From positions 1 to 6,910 of the forward strand of contig JALVBA010000263.1 in the NCBI GenBank assembly GCA_027010905.1: a stretch of DNA of 6,910 nucleotides, in the 5' to 3' direction. Shown one piece after another: positions 1-6,874 of the stretch. The DNA comes from Marinilabiliaceae bacterium. Its GTDB lineage: Bacteria; Bacteroidota; Bacteroidia; Bacteroidales; Marinilabiliaceae. The notes below the pieces were generated by a model. That model saw only the letters and a list, made by a program, of their open reading frames with translations, searched no databases and was not told the DNA's origin. The stretch's first letter is position 1, and each line of letters starts with the position of its first letter. A program made the position numbers and the translations under genes.

Positions 1-2
1 CA

Positions 3-34
3 CAAATATATCATTTTTCTTGTATGCCGCACAA
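3..34 (-). promoter_or_regulatory. Possible leftward promoter at the left edge
   Basis: On the - strand, TATATTTG (10 to 3) matches the Bacteroidota -7 consensus TAnnTTTG exactly. A TTG lies 21 bases upstream (34 to 32), slightly further than the usual 19-20 and lacking the first T of TTTG. It would drive a gene beyond the left edge, transcribed in the same direction as radA. The 56 bases left of radA contain no other convincing signal. The -7 match is seen directly; activity is an inference, and such AT-rich octamers occur by chance. Confidence 0.3.
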
Positions 35-56
35 CATATAATTAAACAGAATACTC

Positions 57-1424
57 CTACCCGAACAGCAGTCTGAAAGCCTCTTCGATTTTACTAACCT
101 GCTTAACCTCTATATCGTAAAGTGAGAAGTCTACCCCTTTGTGGTAAACCGGTACAATAATTGATTTGAAGCCAAGCTTGGCGGCTTCACTCACTCGCTG
201 TCCGATGCGTGTGACAGGTCGTATCTCTCCCGACAGGCCAACTTCCCCAGCAAGGCAAGTGTCAGTGGGGAGAGCCATGTCAAGATTTGAAGATAGGATT
301 GATGCCACAACAGCAAGGTCGATACCGGGGTCATTAACTTTTAGCCCTCCGGCAATATTTAGAAACACATCCTTTGCCGAAAGTTTAAATCCAGCTCTCT
401 TTTCCAGAACAGCAAGTAGCATATTCAAACGCCGTATGTCGAAACCTGTGGAGGAGCGTTGCGGTGTACCATAAGCAGCACTGCTTGTAAGTGCCTGCAC
501 TTCGATGAGGAAAGGACGCATACCTTCTGTTGCTGCAGCCACTGAGATACCACTCATTGCCGTGTCGTGTTGCGACAACAACAGCTCCGAAGGATTCTGA
601 ACTTCACGCAACCCCGACTGTTGCATCTCAAAGATTCCAATCTCATCTGTAGAGCCGAAACGGTTTTTTATGGAGCGAAGTATGCGGTACATGTGATTTC
701 GGTCGCCTTCAAACTGAAGAACAACATCAACCATATGTTCAAGCACTTTAGGTCCGGCAAGACTTCCCTCCTTGTTTATGTGTCCAATAAGTATCACAGG
801 GAGGTTTCTCTCTTTTGAAAATCTTAACAGTCCGGCAGTACACTCCCTAACCTGCGATACACTACCGGGAGCTGACTCCACACGTTCTGTTTGCAGTGTC
901 TGAACTGAATCAATTATCAGAATATCGGGTGAAATATTTTGTGTATGGGTAAGTATCCTCTCCAGAGATGTTTCACTAACAATGAGGCAGTGGTCGGTAT
1001 CTCCCCGGTAAACCCTCTCGCCCCGTAATTTTATCTGCTGCGGGCTCTCTTCGCCCGAAACATAGAGGATTTTTGACTTGGGCATATGCAGTGCCATCTG
1101 AAGCACAAGTGTTGACTTACCTATACCGGGTTCCCCTCCCACCAACACCATTGCACCGGGAACAAGACCTCCTCCCAAAACACGGTTCAACTCCTTGTTT
1201 CTAATATCTATTCGCGGAAGGTCATCTACCCTGATTTCGGATAGCGGAGCAGGCTTTGATTTCTCAGAGGATGAAAATGCCGCAGAGATAGAATCTTTTG
1301 ACTTCGACACAGCAATCTCTTCAACAAATGAGTTCCACTCACCACACGAGTAACACTTACCAACCCACTTGGCCGATTCAGCTCCACAATTCTGACAAAC
1401 AAACACCGATTTTGGCTTAGCCAT
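57..1424 (-). CDS. radA: DNA repair protein RadA (Sms), branch-migration ATPase
   Basis: RadA is a RecA-like, DnaB-like ATPase that helps process recombination intermediates by extending heteroduplex (branch migration) in the cytoplasm. The 455-residue product has the full family layout. An N-terminal C4 zinc finger has Cys10, Cys13, Cys24 and Cys27. Walker A is GEPGIGKST around residues 97-105, and Walker B is ILIIDS at 168-173. The RadA signature KNRFG is at 253-257. A Lon-protease-like C-terminal domain spans about 285-455, including the NDPGIDLA stretch near 364. The ATG at 1424 gives the typical MAKxK start just before the zinc finger. An in-frame TTG at 1475 would add 17 residues that look unlike the family, so I reject it. 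The gene lies 60 bp downstream of rfaE2 on the same strand and may share its transcript. No convincing terminator follows the TAG stop. Identification is secure. Confidence 0.96.
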   Translation of the reverse strand: MAKPKSVFVCQNCGAESAKWVGKCYSCGEWNSFVEEIAVSKSKDSISAAFSSSEKSKPAPLSEIRVDDLPRIDIRNKELNRVLGGGLVPGAMVLVGGEPGIGKSTLVLQMALHMPKSKILYVSGEESPQQIKLRGERVYRGDTDHCLIVSETSLERILTHTQNISPDILIIDSVQTLQTERVESAPGSVSQVRECTAGLLRFSKERNLPVILIGHINKEGSLAGPKVLEHMVDVVLQFEGDRNHMYRILRSIKNRFGSTDEIGIFEMQQSGLREVQNPSELLLSQHDTAMSGISVAAATEGMRPFLIEVQALTSSAAYGTPQRSSTGFDIRRLNMLLAVLEKRAGFKLSAKDVFLNIAGGLKVNDPGIDLAVVASILSSNLDMALPTDTCLAGEVGLSGEIRPVTRIGQRVSEAAKLGFKSIIVPVYHKGVDFSLYDIEVKQVSKIEEAFRLLFG

Positions 1425-1484
1425 ATTTTCTGTAGTTACAGTGAACTGATGACCATGAGTCGCCTGCTCACTCAATAAGAATCT

Positions 1485-1979
1485 CTAAATTGTTTTCTTT
1501 ATTCTCTCAATAAGAGTAGTAGTTGAAAAACCATCAACCAGATTAATTGTCTCTACTACTCCACCCCTTGCTAGGACTATGTCATACCCAATTATCTCCT
1601 CTATCTTATAGTCACTCCCCTTAACAAGGATGTCGGGTTGCACCTCTTTTATCAGCTCATAGGGAGTATCTTCATCAAAATAGACAACAGCATCAACAAA
1701 CTCAAAGGCTCCCATCAATATTGCTCTCGACTCCTCGTCAACAACAGGCCTGCTTTTTCCCTTCAGCCTGCTTACTGAGGCATCGGTATTAAGCCCCACT
1801 ATCATTCGCTCACTCAGGTCGGCGGCTCTCGACAGATACTCAATATGACCACGATGAATAAGATCAAAGCATCCATTTGTAAAAACTATCTTATCGCCAT
1901 TAGCTCTCCACTTAGTAACCAGACCGGCAATTTCGGCACGAGGGATTATTTTTTTGTAAATGATATCTATGTGTCTCAT
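1485..1979 (-). CDS. rfaE2: D-glycero-beta-D-manno-heptose 1-phosphate adenylyltransferase (single-domain RfaE2/HldE C-terminal type)
   Basis: The enzyme transfers AMP from ATP to D-glycero-beta-D-manno-heptose 1-phosphate, giving ADP-heptose for the LPS inner core. The 164-residue protein is a single nucleotidyltransferase domain. It has the TNGCFDLIHRGH block at 34-45, with the HxGH-type active-site motif at 42-45, then LNTDASVSRLKG at 63-74, VKGSDY at 119-124 and FSTTTLIERI at 151-160 near the C-terminus. In Escherichia coli this activity is the C-terminal half of the bifunctional HldE; here the sugar-kinase half is absent and nothing nearby encodes it. Other members of the cytidylyltransferase-like family (for example glycerol-3-phosphate cytidylyltransferase) share the HxGH fold, but the GxSRPVVDE and GSDY regions favour the heptose enzyme. 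The ATG at 1979 sits shortly after a -7-like box, and radA follows after 60 bp. Confidence 0.88.
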   Translation of the reverse strand: MRHIDIIYKKIIPRAEIAGLVTKWRANGDKIVFTNGCFDLIHRGHIEYLSRAADLSERMIVGLNTDASVSRLKGKSRPVVDEESRAILMGAFEFVDAVVYFDEDTPYELIKEVQPDILVKGSDYKIEEIIGYDIVLARGGVVETINLVDGFSTTTLIERIKKTI

Positions 1980-2003
1980 AATCTAAAAAAAATGGTACTA
2001 CTG

Positions 2004-2011
2004 CAAATATA
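2004..2011 (-). promoter_or_regulatory. Candidate -7 box of the rfaE2-radA promoter
   Basis: The - strand reads TATATTTG, an exact match to the Bacteroidota -7 consensus TAnnTTTG, placed about 25 bases upstream of the rfaE2 ATG. I find no TTTG-type -33 element at the expected 19-20 base spacing (about 2031-2035), so this is a half-match only. Its position downstream of the panD terminator and directly before rfaE2 is what makes it plausible. The rest of 1980-2149 shows no open reading frame or repeat that I can support. Confidence 0.4.
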
Positions 2012-2149
2012 GTGAGTAACTGTTAATCTTGGTTATTTGTTGATACGTTTATTTGATTATGTCTCGATACGCTGACCCAATATTATAAACAGATAAACAA
2101 ATCACCATATAAACTTATCCCCTCCAAAAAACAACCTAGCATCTCCTTT

Positions 2150-2182
2150 AAACAACAAAACCCCGGGAGCTATCCGGGGCTT
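2150..2182 (-). terminator. Intrinsic terminator of the panC-panD operon
   Basis: On the - strand, CCCCGG (2179-2174) pairs perfectly with CCGGGG (2166-2161) across a seven-base loop. The stem extends by G-U and two A-U pairs with flanking bases, and a T-rich tract TTTTGTTGTTT (2160-2150) follows. It lies about 20 bases after the panD stop codon in the direction of transcription. This is a standard rho-independent terminator, so panC-panD and rfaE2-radA are probably separate transcripts despite sharing a strand. Confidence 0.85.
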
Positions 2183-2203
2183 CAATATAATCATCATTAA
2201 ACA

Positions 2204-2554
2204 TCAAATCAATTGATTAGTTTCTGTATCGGGGAATACGAATATGGGCTTATACTTTTTTGCCTCTTCAATAGGCATCGACCCGTAAGTTATGAGTATA
2301 ACCACGTCGCCCACGGCCACTTTGCGTGCTGCAGCCCCATTTAGGCAGACAACACCTGATCCTCTCTCACCCTTTATCACATACGTCTCGAACCTTTCGC
2401 CATTATTTTTATTAACCACCTGAACTTTTTCGTTCTCAATAATATTGGCAGCATCCATCAAATCCTCGTCAATAGTAATACTACCAACATAATTCAGGTT
2501 GGCTTCGGTTACGGTAACATTGTGCAATTTTGATTTTACAACATCAATATTCAT
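2204..2554 (-). CDS. panD: Aspartate 1-decarboxylase proenzyme
   Basis: PanD decarboxylates L-aspartate to beta-alanine, the substrate of PanC in pantothenate synthesis. It is made as a proenzyme that cuts itself at a Gly-Ser bond to create a pyruvoyl cofactor. The 116-residue product has Gly24-Ser25 within NYVGSITID, the expected processing site. Lys9, Arg54, Thr57, Tyr58 and Asn72 match the family's active-site positions, and the LNGAAAR block is at 71-77. Length is normal for the family. The ATG at 2554 begins 2 bp after the panC stop codon, so the pair is almost certainly translated from one mRNA. The transcript ends at the hairpin at 2150-2182. No broken or missing key residue is seen. 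Confidence 0.97.
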   Translation of the reverse strand: MNIDVVKSKLHNVTVTEANLNYVGSITIDEDLMDAANIIENEKVQVVNKNNGERFETYVIKGERGSGVVCLNGAAARKVAVGDVVILITYGSMPIEEAKKYKPIFVFPDTETNQLI

Positions 2555-2556
2555 GT

Positions 2557-3399
2557 CTATTTTTTGTATGTCACATTATCTATTAATCTAACTTTTCCGG
2601 CAAAAACAGCAATACAGCCAACAATATAACCACTATCACTCCACTTGTCAACACTTTGAAGTGTATCTCCATCAACAATATCGAAATACTCTACCTCCAG
2701 CAATTTTGTACTGTTTATCAGAGTTACAACCAACTCTTTGATTTCCTGAACTGTTTTTCCGGTTGCAAAGTTAAAAGAATCAAATAAAGTTTTAGCAATA
2801 ATCGGTGCATTTTTTCGCATCACGGGCTCTAACAGTTGATTCCTTGAGCTCATTGCCAATCCATCAGCCTCACGAATAATTGGGCATCCAATAACTTCAA
2901 CCGGCATTTTCAGCTCTTTAACCAACCGGCGGATAATTGCCAGTTGCTGAAAATCTTTCTCTCCAAAAAATACTTTATCAGGCTTTACATACTCAAAGAG
3001 CCGGCTAACAATCTGAGCCACTCCGTTGAAATGTCCCGGCCGGAATTTGCCCTCCATTACAGTTTCCAACCCTCCAAAATCGAACTGTCGCTTATCCTCT
3101 TCAGGATACATCTCTTTAACAGTTGGCGCAAAGATAAGTTCACACATACCCTCCAGCATCTTTAAATCCCTAATCATATTACTGGGATATGATTTCAAAT
3201 CATCAGGATTATTGAACTGCGTAGGATTGACAAATATACTTACCACAACAACATCACTCTGCTCTTTGGCCTCTTTAACTAAAGAGAGATGCCCCTCGTG
3301 CAACGCCCCCATTGTTGGTACAAAACCTACGGTCAGTCCTTTTTCTCTCCAATGATTAATGATTTTTTGGAGTTCATTTTTTGTAGCTACCACTTTCAT
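2557..3399 (-). CDS. panC: Pantothenate synthetase (pantoate-beta-alanine ligase)
   Basis: PanC joins pantoate and beta-alanine using ATP, via a pantoyl-adenylate intermediate, to form pantothenate, the precursor of coenzyme A. The 280-residue protein has the signature PTMGALHEGHLSL at 28-40, with the nucleotide-binding HxGH at 34-37. It also has FVNPTQF at 56-62, RPGHFNGV at 120-127, GEKDFQQ at 146-152 and the KMSKS-like MSSRN at 183-187. Length is typical. It is the first gene of panC-panD. The upstream AT-rich region 3400-3588 is shared with the divergent starch-synthase-like gene. I could not find a convincing -33/-7 pair on this strand, so its promoter is unresolved. The partner enzymes PanB and PanE are not in the window. 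Confidence 0.97.
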   Translation of the reverse strand: MKVVATKNELQKIINHWREKGLTVGFVPTMGALHEGHLSLVKEAKEQSDVVVVSIFVNPTQFNNPDDLKSYPSNMIRDLKMLEGMCELIFAPTVKEMYPEEDKRQFDFGGLETVMEGKFRPGHFNGVAQIVSRLFEYVKPDKVFFGEKDFQQLAIIRRLVKELKMPVEVIGCPIIREADGLAMSSRNQLLEPVMRKNAPIIAKTLFDSFNFATGKTVQEIKELVVTLINSTKLLEVEYFDIVDGDTLQSVDKWSDSGYIVGCIAVFAGKVRLIDNVTYKK

Positions 3400-3531
3400 A
3401 AACTTATAAACAGAGAGTTAAAATTAAAAAAAACAAAGAAAGTAAATATTAAATTAGAATAAAAAAATATTGCCATTTCATAAAAAGTATAAAAAAACAA
3501 TACACATTTACTAATTGTAACATAGTAACAC

Positions 3532-3562
3532 TTTGTTTAAAAGGGGATTTTTCGTACTTTTG
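3532..3562 (+). promoter_or_regulatory. Bacteroidota-type promoter for the GT5-like/DUF4270/nagB cluster
   Basis: A -33 TTTG (3532-3535) is separated by exactly 19 bases from a -7 TACTTTTG (3555-3562), a perfect match to TTTG-N19-TAnnTTTG, the consensus of the Bacteroidota primary sigma factor. Transcription would start around 3569, leaving a leader of about 20 bases before the ATG at 3589. No Shine-Dalgarno sequence is visible, as is common in this phylum. The rest of the divergent spacer 3400-3588 is very AT-rich and contains no gene. Confidence 0.78.
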
Positions 3563-3588
3563 CGCTTTCAAAGAAATTTTTTGAATAA

Positions 3589-4395
3589 ATGGAAAAAGCT
3601 AAAGTTCTTTTTGTATCTCAAGAGATTACTCCATATCTGCCGGAGTCTGAGATGTCAAAGATAGGCAGACATCTTCCGCAAGGCATACAGGAGAGCGGGA
3701 AAGAGATACGTACATTCATGCCACGTTTTGGCAGTATAAATGAGAGAAGAAACCAGTTACACGAAGTGATTCGTCTTTCGGGGATGAACCTCATCATTAA
3801 TGATACAGACAATCCTCTGATAATTAAGGTTGCCTCTATTCAGGCAGCAAGAATGCAGGTTTACTTCATCGATAACGAAGATTACTTCCATCGTAAATTT
3901 ACATTTACCGATGCCGATGGTAAAGAGTTTGATGATAACGATGAACGTTCAATCTTCTTTGCTCGTGGAGTGTTGGAGACAACAAAAAAACTGCGATGGG
4001 CACCGGATATTGTTCACTGTCATGGATGGTTTACATCATTAGCACCTCTCTACCTTAAAAAAGCAATGAATGAAGATCCTCACTTCATAAACTCTAAAGT
4101 AATATACTCTGTTTACGACAATGAGTTTGACGAAACATGGGCTGAAAATTATAAAGAGAAACTGAAACTTGATGGTATCACTGATAGTGACCTTGAGCAA
4201 TTGTCTCCTCCTAACTACATCAACCTTACCAAGTTGGCGATAAGCATGTCAGACGGAATAATTCAGGGAAGTGAGAAGATCAATCCTGATATTGAGAAAT
4301 TTATTAAAGATTCCAAGAAGCCATTTCTTGGATATCAACAGGAAGAGAGTTACATTGCGGCCTATAATGATTTTTACGACAAGATGATTGACTAA
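3589..4395 (+). CDS. Short glycogen/starch synthase-like protein (GT5 N-terminal domain only)
   Basis: The 268-residue product resembles the N-terminal Rossmann domain of GT5 glycogen/starch synthases. It opens with KVLFVSQEITPYLPES and has DIVHCHGW at 140-147 followed by PLYLKK, the counterpart of DIVHxHDWHT in true synthases. Two essentials are missing. The KxGG loop that binds ADP-glucose is replaced by a sequence around SEMSKIGRHLP (20-30), and the whole C-terminal GT-B domain (roughly 200 further residues in functional GlgA) is absent. The gene ends in a clean stop and the next gene starts 7 bp later, so this is a compact intact protein and not a recent truncation. I recall proteins of this size annotated as glycogen synthase in Bacteroidales, so the short form appears stable. 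Glucosyl transfer is therefore doubtful; a binding or regulatory role is only a guess. It starts the rightward cluster behind the strong promoter at 3532-3562. Confidence 0.8.
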   Translation: MEKAKVLFVSQEITPYLPESEMSKIGRHLPQGIQESGKEIRTFMPRFGSINERRNQLHEVIRLSGMNLIINDTDNPLIIKVASIQAARMQVYFIDNEDYFHRKFTFTDADGKEFDDNDERSIFFARGVLETTKKLRWAPDIVHCHGWFTSLAPLYLKKAMNEDPHFINSKVIYSVYDNEFDETWAENYKEKLKLDGITDSDLEQLSPPNYINLTKLAISMSDGIIQGSEKINPDIEKFIKDSKKPFLGYQQEESYIAAYNDFYDKMID

Positions 4396-4402
4396 CAATC
4401 TG

Positions 4403-5935
4403 ATGCTTATGTTATTGCAAGACAAAAAACCAACTTTCACCATAAAAGGCCAATCTATACTTATTGGCCTTATTTCTTTGTTAATGATTACCGGTTGTAA
4501 AGATGACGCCGTTGATTTCGGGAAAGATATCTTACCCGGAAAAGCTTTTATTAATGCACGCAGCTACAATGATCATTACCTCTCTACCTACAATGTAACA
4601 AAAGACTCTGTTAGAACAGATGACCCATCAGCCGGAATACTTGGATATCTGAGAGACCCTAAATTCGGCATTTCTGATGCAGATCTATTAACTCAGGTGA
4701 ACCCGGGAAAGATGATTACAGATAGCGCCTTCGATATGGGAGCTGACTATTTTGTAGATTCACTGGTTTTAAACCTCAACTACCGTTTCAACTGGTGGTA
4801 TGGAGATATGTTTGCCAAACACATGATTAAAGTCTATGAGCTTACTTCTGACATCTACCCAAGTCCGACCAAGTACTACTCCAACTTGAATATTGACGGA
4901 TATTACGCCCCAAACAATCCTGTCGCCGAACGTCTGTCGTTTATTAATGATGACGTCCATGACACTCTTTGGATTAGGACAGGTGAGCAGATTTGGGATG
5001 AGCCTGATTCACTTTGGAATAATCCGTCATATCTATGGAAAACCACCAATAATAAGTTTGAATATCACAACTGGAGTTTTAAGATGAATGATGAACTGAC
5101 TCAAAAGATATTCAGCATGGATTCGGCAACTATAGCAGATCCTGCTAAGTTTAAACAGATATTTAAAGGATTTTATATCTCATCCGACCTTGTGGATATA
5201 GGCGATATGGGTAGTTTAATTAAGATAGATATGCTGAGAGCGGCTACTAACCTGAAACTTTACTACCACTACTACTCAAGGGATACAGTTGGTGCTGTAA
5301 ACGATACAACTAAAAAAACACACACATTCCCTATAAATGTGGAGAGCGTAAGGATAAACAGGTTTACGCATGACTTTGAAGATAAAATAGAGTTCAATGA
5401 TCCCACAACGCCTCAACTGTTTGTACAGGGAATGGCGGGTAGTTATGCCCGAATAGACTTCCCTAATGATTTGTACAATTGGGCTGACTCCCTTAACTAT
5501 GAGGAGGAATCAGGGAATATATCTCACACGGGATTTAGTGTTGTTGACCTTTTCATCAAAATTGACACTCTCGCATCAACACTTGACAGATTTCCTCCTC
5601 CGGCAAGATTATCAATCTACATTCCTAAATTAGACTCCTTGGGCAAGTACCTTGATGAAAATGACAATATTATTTCAGACAAAAGTCAACAGGTACTATA
5701 TAAGCTCTCCGAGGGCACTTTTAATCCTAAATTGAAGCTTTACTACTTCAATATAAACGTTAAATTCCTTGATTATTTAATGAGAAGAAAAAGGGAACGT
5801 GGCCTTGAACTATTGAATGAAGCATATATTGCACCTACCAATCCGGAAGGAAATTTTCAAAGGGTAATATTAAATGGTAGCAAAGCTCAGATCGACCCTG
5901 TGAAATTCAATATTGGATATGTGAAGTACTACTAA
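4403..5935 (+). CDS. DUF4270 family lipoprotein, probably surface exposed
   Basis: The 510-residue protein belongs, by my recognition, to DUF4270, a Bacteroidota family of unknown function. Family-like features include the post-signal GKDILPG segment, DSVRTDDPSAGILGYLRDP, DSLVLNLNY and VYELTSDIYPS stretches. The N-terminus is a lipoprotein signal: a basic region, a hydrophobic stretch at about 18-30 and the lipobox ITGC, with Cys32 as the lipidated residue. Cys is followed by KDD, which fits the acidic export signal that sends Bacteroidota lipoproteins to the outer face of the outer membrane. The rest is hydrophilic, aromatic-rich and without further membrane segments. I chose the ATG at 4403; ATG at 4409 is equally possible, and an in-frame TTG at 4388 would overlap the upstream gene. 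It lies 7 bp after the GT5-like gene and 48 bp before nagB. Function is unknown. Confidence 0.85.
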   Translation: MLMLLQDKKPTFTIKGQSILIGLISLLMITGCKDDAVDFGKDILPGKAFINARSYNDHYLSTYNVTKDSVRTDDPSAGILGYLRDPKFGISDADLLTQVNPGKMITDSAFDMGADYFVDSLVLNLNYRFNWWYGDMFAKHMIKVYELTSDIYPSPTKYYSNLNIDGYYAPNNPVAERLSFINDDVHDTLWIRTGEQIWDEPDSLWNNPSYLWKTTNNKFEYHNWSFKMNDELTQKIFSMDSATIADPAKFKQIFKGFYISSDLVDIGDMGSLIKIDMLRAATNLKLYYHYYSRDTVGAVNDTTKKTHTFPINVESVRINRFTHDFEDKIEFNDPTTPQLFVQGMAGSYARIDFPNDLYNWADSLNYEEESGNISHTGFSVVDLFIKIDTLASTLDRFPPPARLSIYIPKLDSLGKYLDENDNIISDKSQQVLYKLSEGTFNPKLKLYYFNINVKFLDYLMRRKRERGLELLNEAYIAPTNPEGNFQRVILNGSKAQIDPVKFNIGYVKYY

Positions 5936-5983
5936 ACTTATCCTACAAAATAGTATTCTTTAAATAACCTAAAAAACATTCCG

Positions 5984-6787
5984 ATGCGCTTAATTATTGA
6001 ACCTGATTACCAAATGGCATCTAAATGGACTGCCTGGTATATTGCAAGTCAAATTAACAGCCACAAGGCTGACACCCCTTTCATTTTAGGATTGCCAACT
6101 GGCTCCTCTCCACTTGGAACATACAAGGAGTTAATTAAATTAAACAGAGATGGCAAAGTATCATTTAAGAATGTAGTAACCTTTAATATGGATGAATATA
6201 TAGGTATTCCTAATAATCATCCGCAGAGCTACTACACTTTTATGTGGGATAACTTTTTCAGCCATATTGATATTAAGCCTAAAAATGCCAATCTCTTAAA
6301 TGGAAGTGCAAAAGATCTGACAGCTGAATGTTTACGTTACGAGGAGAAAATCAAGAGCCTTGGTGGAATTGATTTATTTCTTGGTGGTATAGGCCCCGAT
6401 GGACACCTTGCCTTTAATGAACCGGGGTCATCGCTACAGTCGAGAACCCGTGTGAAATCTTTAACCTACGATACAATTCTGGCCAACTCGCGCTTTTTTG
6501 ATAACGACCCTGACAAAGTACCTAAGACTGCACTAACAGTAGGCATTGGCACCGTACTTGATTCGAAAAAGGTTTTGATTATTGTTAATGGCCATAATAA
6601 AGCCCGGGCACTACAAAATGCCATTGAAGAGGGTATTAATCACATGTGGACAATCAGTGCACTTCAAATGCATCCTAAAGGAATAATTGTTTGTGACGAA
6701 GCAGCTACTTACGAAATAAAAGTGGGTACCTACAAATATTTTAAGGATATAGAGAAAGAGAATATTAATCCTGAAAGTTTACTATAA
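5984..6787 (+). CDS. nagB: Glucosamine-6-phosphate deaminase
   Basis: NagB converts glucosamine 6-phosphate to fructose 6-phosphate and ammonia, feeding amino sugars into glycolysis. The 267-residue sequence aligns along its whole length with the Escherichia coli enzyme as I remember it. It has GLPTGSSP (36-43), FNMDEY (67-72) and GGIGPDGHLAFNEPGSS (134-150). The catalytic residues are Asp70, Asp139, His141 and Glu146 (E. coli 72, 141, 143, 148). SRFFDND (169-175) carries a phosphate-binding Arg. The counterparts of the allosteric GlcNAc-6-phosphate site (Ser149-Ser150, Arg156, Lys158, Tyr252) also appear present, so allosteric activation is possible. It is the last gene of the rightward cluster. 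No promoter is evident in the 48-bp gap before it. No terminator with a T-tract follows; a group II intron begins 19 bp after the stop, on the other strand. Confidence 0.97.
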   Translation: MRLIIEPDYQMASKWTAWYIASQINSHKADTPFILGLPTGSSPLGTYKELIKLNRDGKVSFKNVVTFNMDEYIGIPNNHPQSYYTFMWDNFFSHIDIKPKNANLLNGSAKDLTAECLRYEEKIKSLGGIDLFLGGIGPDGHLAFNEPGSSLQSRTRVKSLTYDTILANSRFFDNDPDKVPKTALTVGIGTVLDSKKVLIIVNGHNKARALQNAIEEGINHMWTISALQMHPKGIIVCDEAATYEIKVGTYKYFKDIEKENINPESLL

Positions 6788-6806
6788 TAAACAATAAAAT
6801 CATAAA

Positions 6807-6842
6807 ATCGAGTAGGTAGGGGGATTACTCCCCCGCCCTCTC
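6807..6842 (-). ncRNA. Group II intron domain VI with branch-point adenosine
   Basis: GGGGGA (6834-6829) pairs with UCCCCC (6824-6819) around a GUAA loop. Below it, GGG (6838-6836) pairs with CCU (6816-6814), and GAG (6842-6840) pairs with CUC (6812-6810). A6813 is left unpaired opposite A6839, seven bases from the predicted intron end at 6807. This matches the bulged branch-point A whose 2'-OH attacks the 5' splice site. The compensating pairs on both sides of the bulge support a functional domain VI. Confidence 0.82.
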
Positions 6843-6844
6843 AC

Positions 6845-6874
6845 ACCACCACGCATGCTCTCGCACGTGGCGGT
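6845..6874 (-). ncRNA. Group II intron domain V (catalytic hairpin)
   Basis: On the - strand, ACCGCCAC (6874-6867) pairs with GUGGUGGU (6852-6845). A two-base bulge follows, and a short upper stem UGC/GCA is capped by a GAGA (GNRA) tetraloop at 6862-6859. The bulge can be drawn in two registers (6855-6854, or one base later). The lower stem contains the CGC catalytic triad (6872-6870), with its middle G6871 in a G-U wobble with U6848, the arrangement expected of domain V. The structure is inferred by eye from base pairing. Confidence 0.85.

Noticed and set aside
20..40. Weak hairpin downstream of radA as a terminator
   Set aside because: Only about five base pairs with one G-U wobble, and no T-run follows on the - strand.
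166..818. Open frames on the + strand opposite radA
   Set aside because: They lie wholly inside radA, have no recognisable domain and no promoter; they are antisense shadows of a conserved gene.
1425..1475. Upstream TTG start extending radA by 17 residues
   Set aside because: The added residues do not resemble RadA N-termini, while ATG at 1424 gives the usual MAKxK start immediately before the zinc finger.
2944..3355. Open frames on the + strand opposite panC
   Set aside because: Overlapping antisense shadows of a highly conserved gene, with low-information sequence and no family resemblance.
3400..3531. Leftward panC promoter candidates such as TTTCTTTG (3441-3434) and TAAATGTG (3510-3503)
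   Set aside because: Each has a mismatch to TAnnTTTG and no TTTG at 19-20 bases upstream, so neither stands out from the AT-rich background.
4388..4402. TTG start for the DUF4270 gene overlapping the previous stop
   Set aside because: ATG codons at 4403 and 4409 give a normal lipoprotein signal peptide; the TTG adds residues with no support.
6811..6870. Palindromic GC-rich stretch read as an intrinsic terminator for nagB or as insertion-sequence terminal repeats
   Set aside because: No T-tract follows the hairpins on the + strand, and the pairings match group II domains V and VI in detail, including the triad wobble, GNRA loop and branch-point A.
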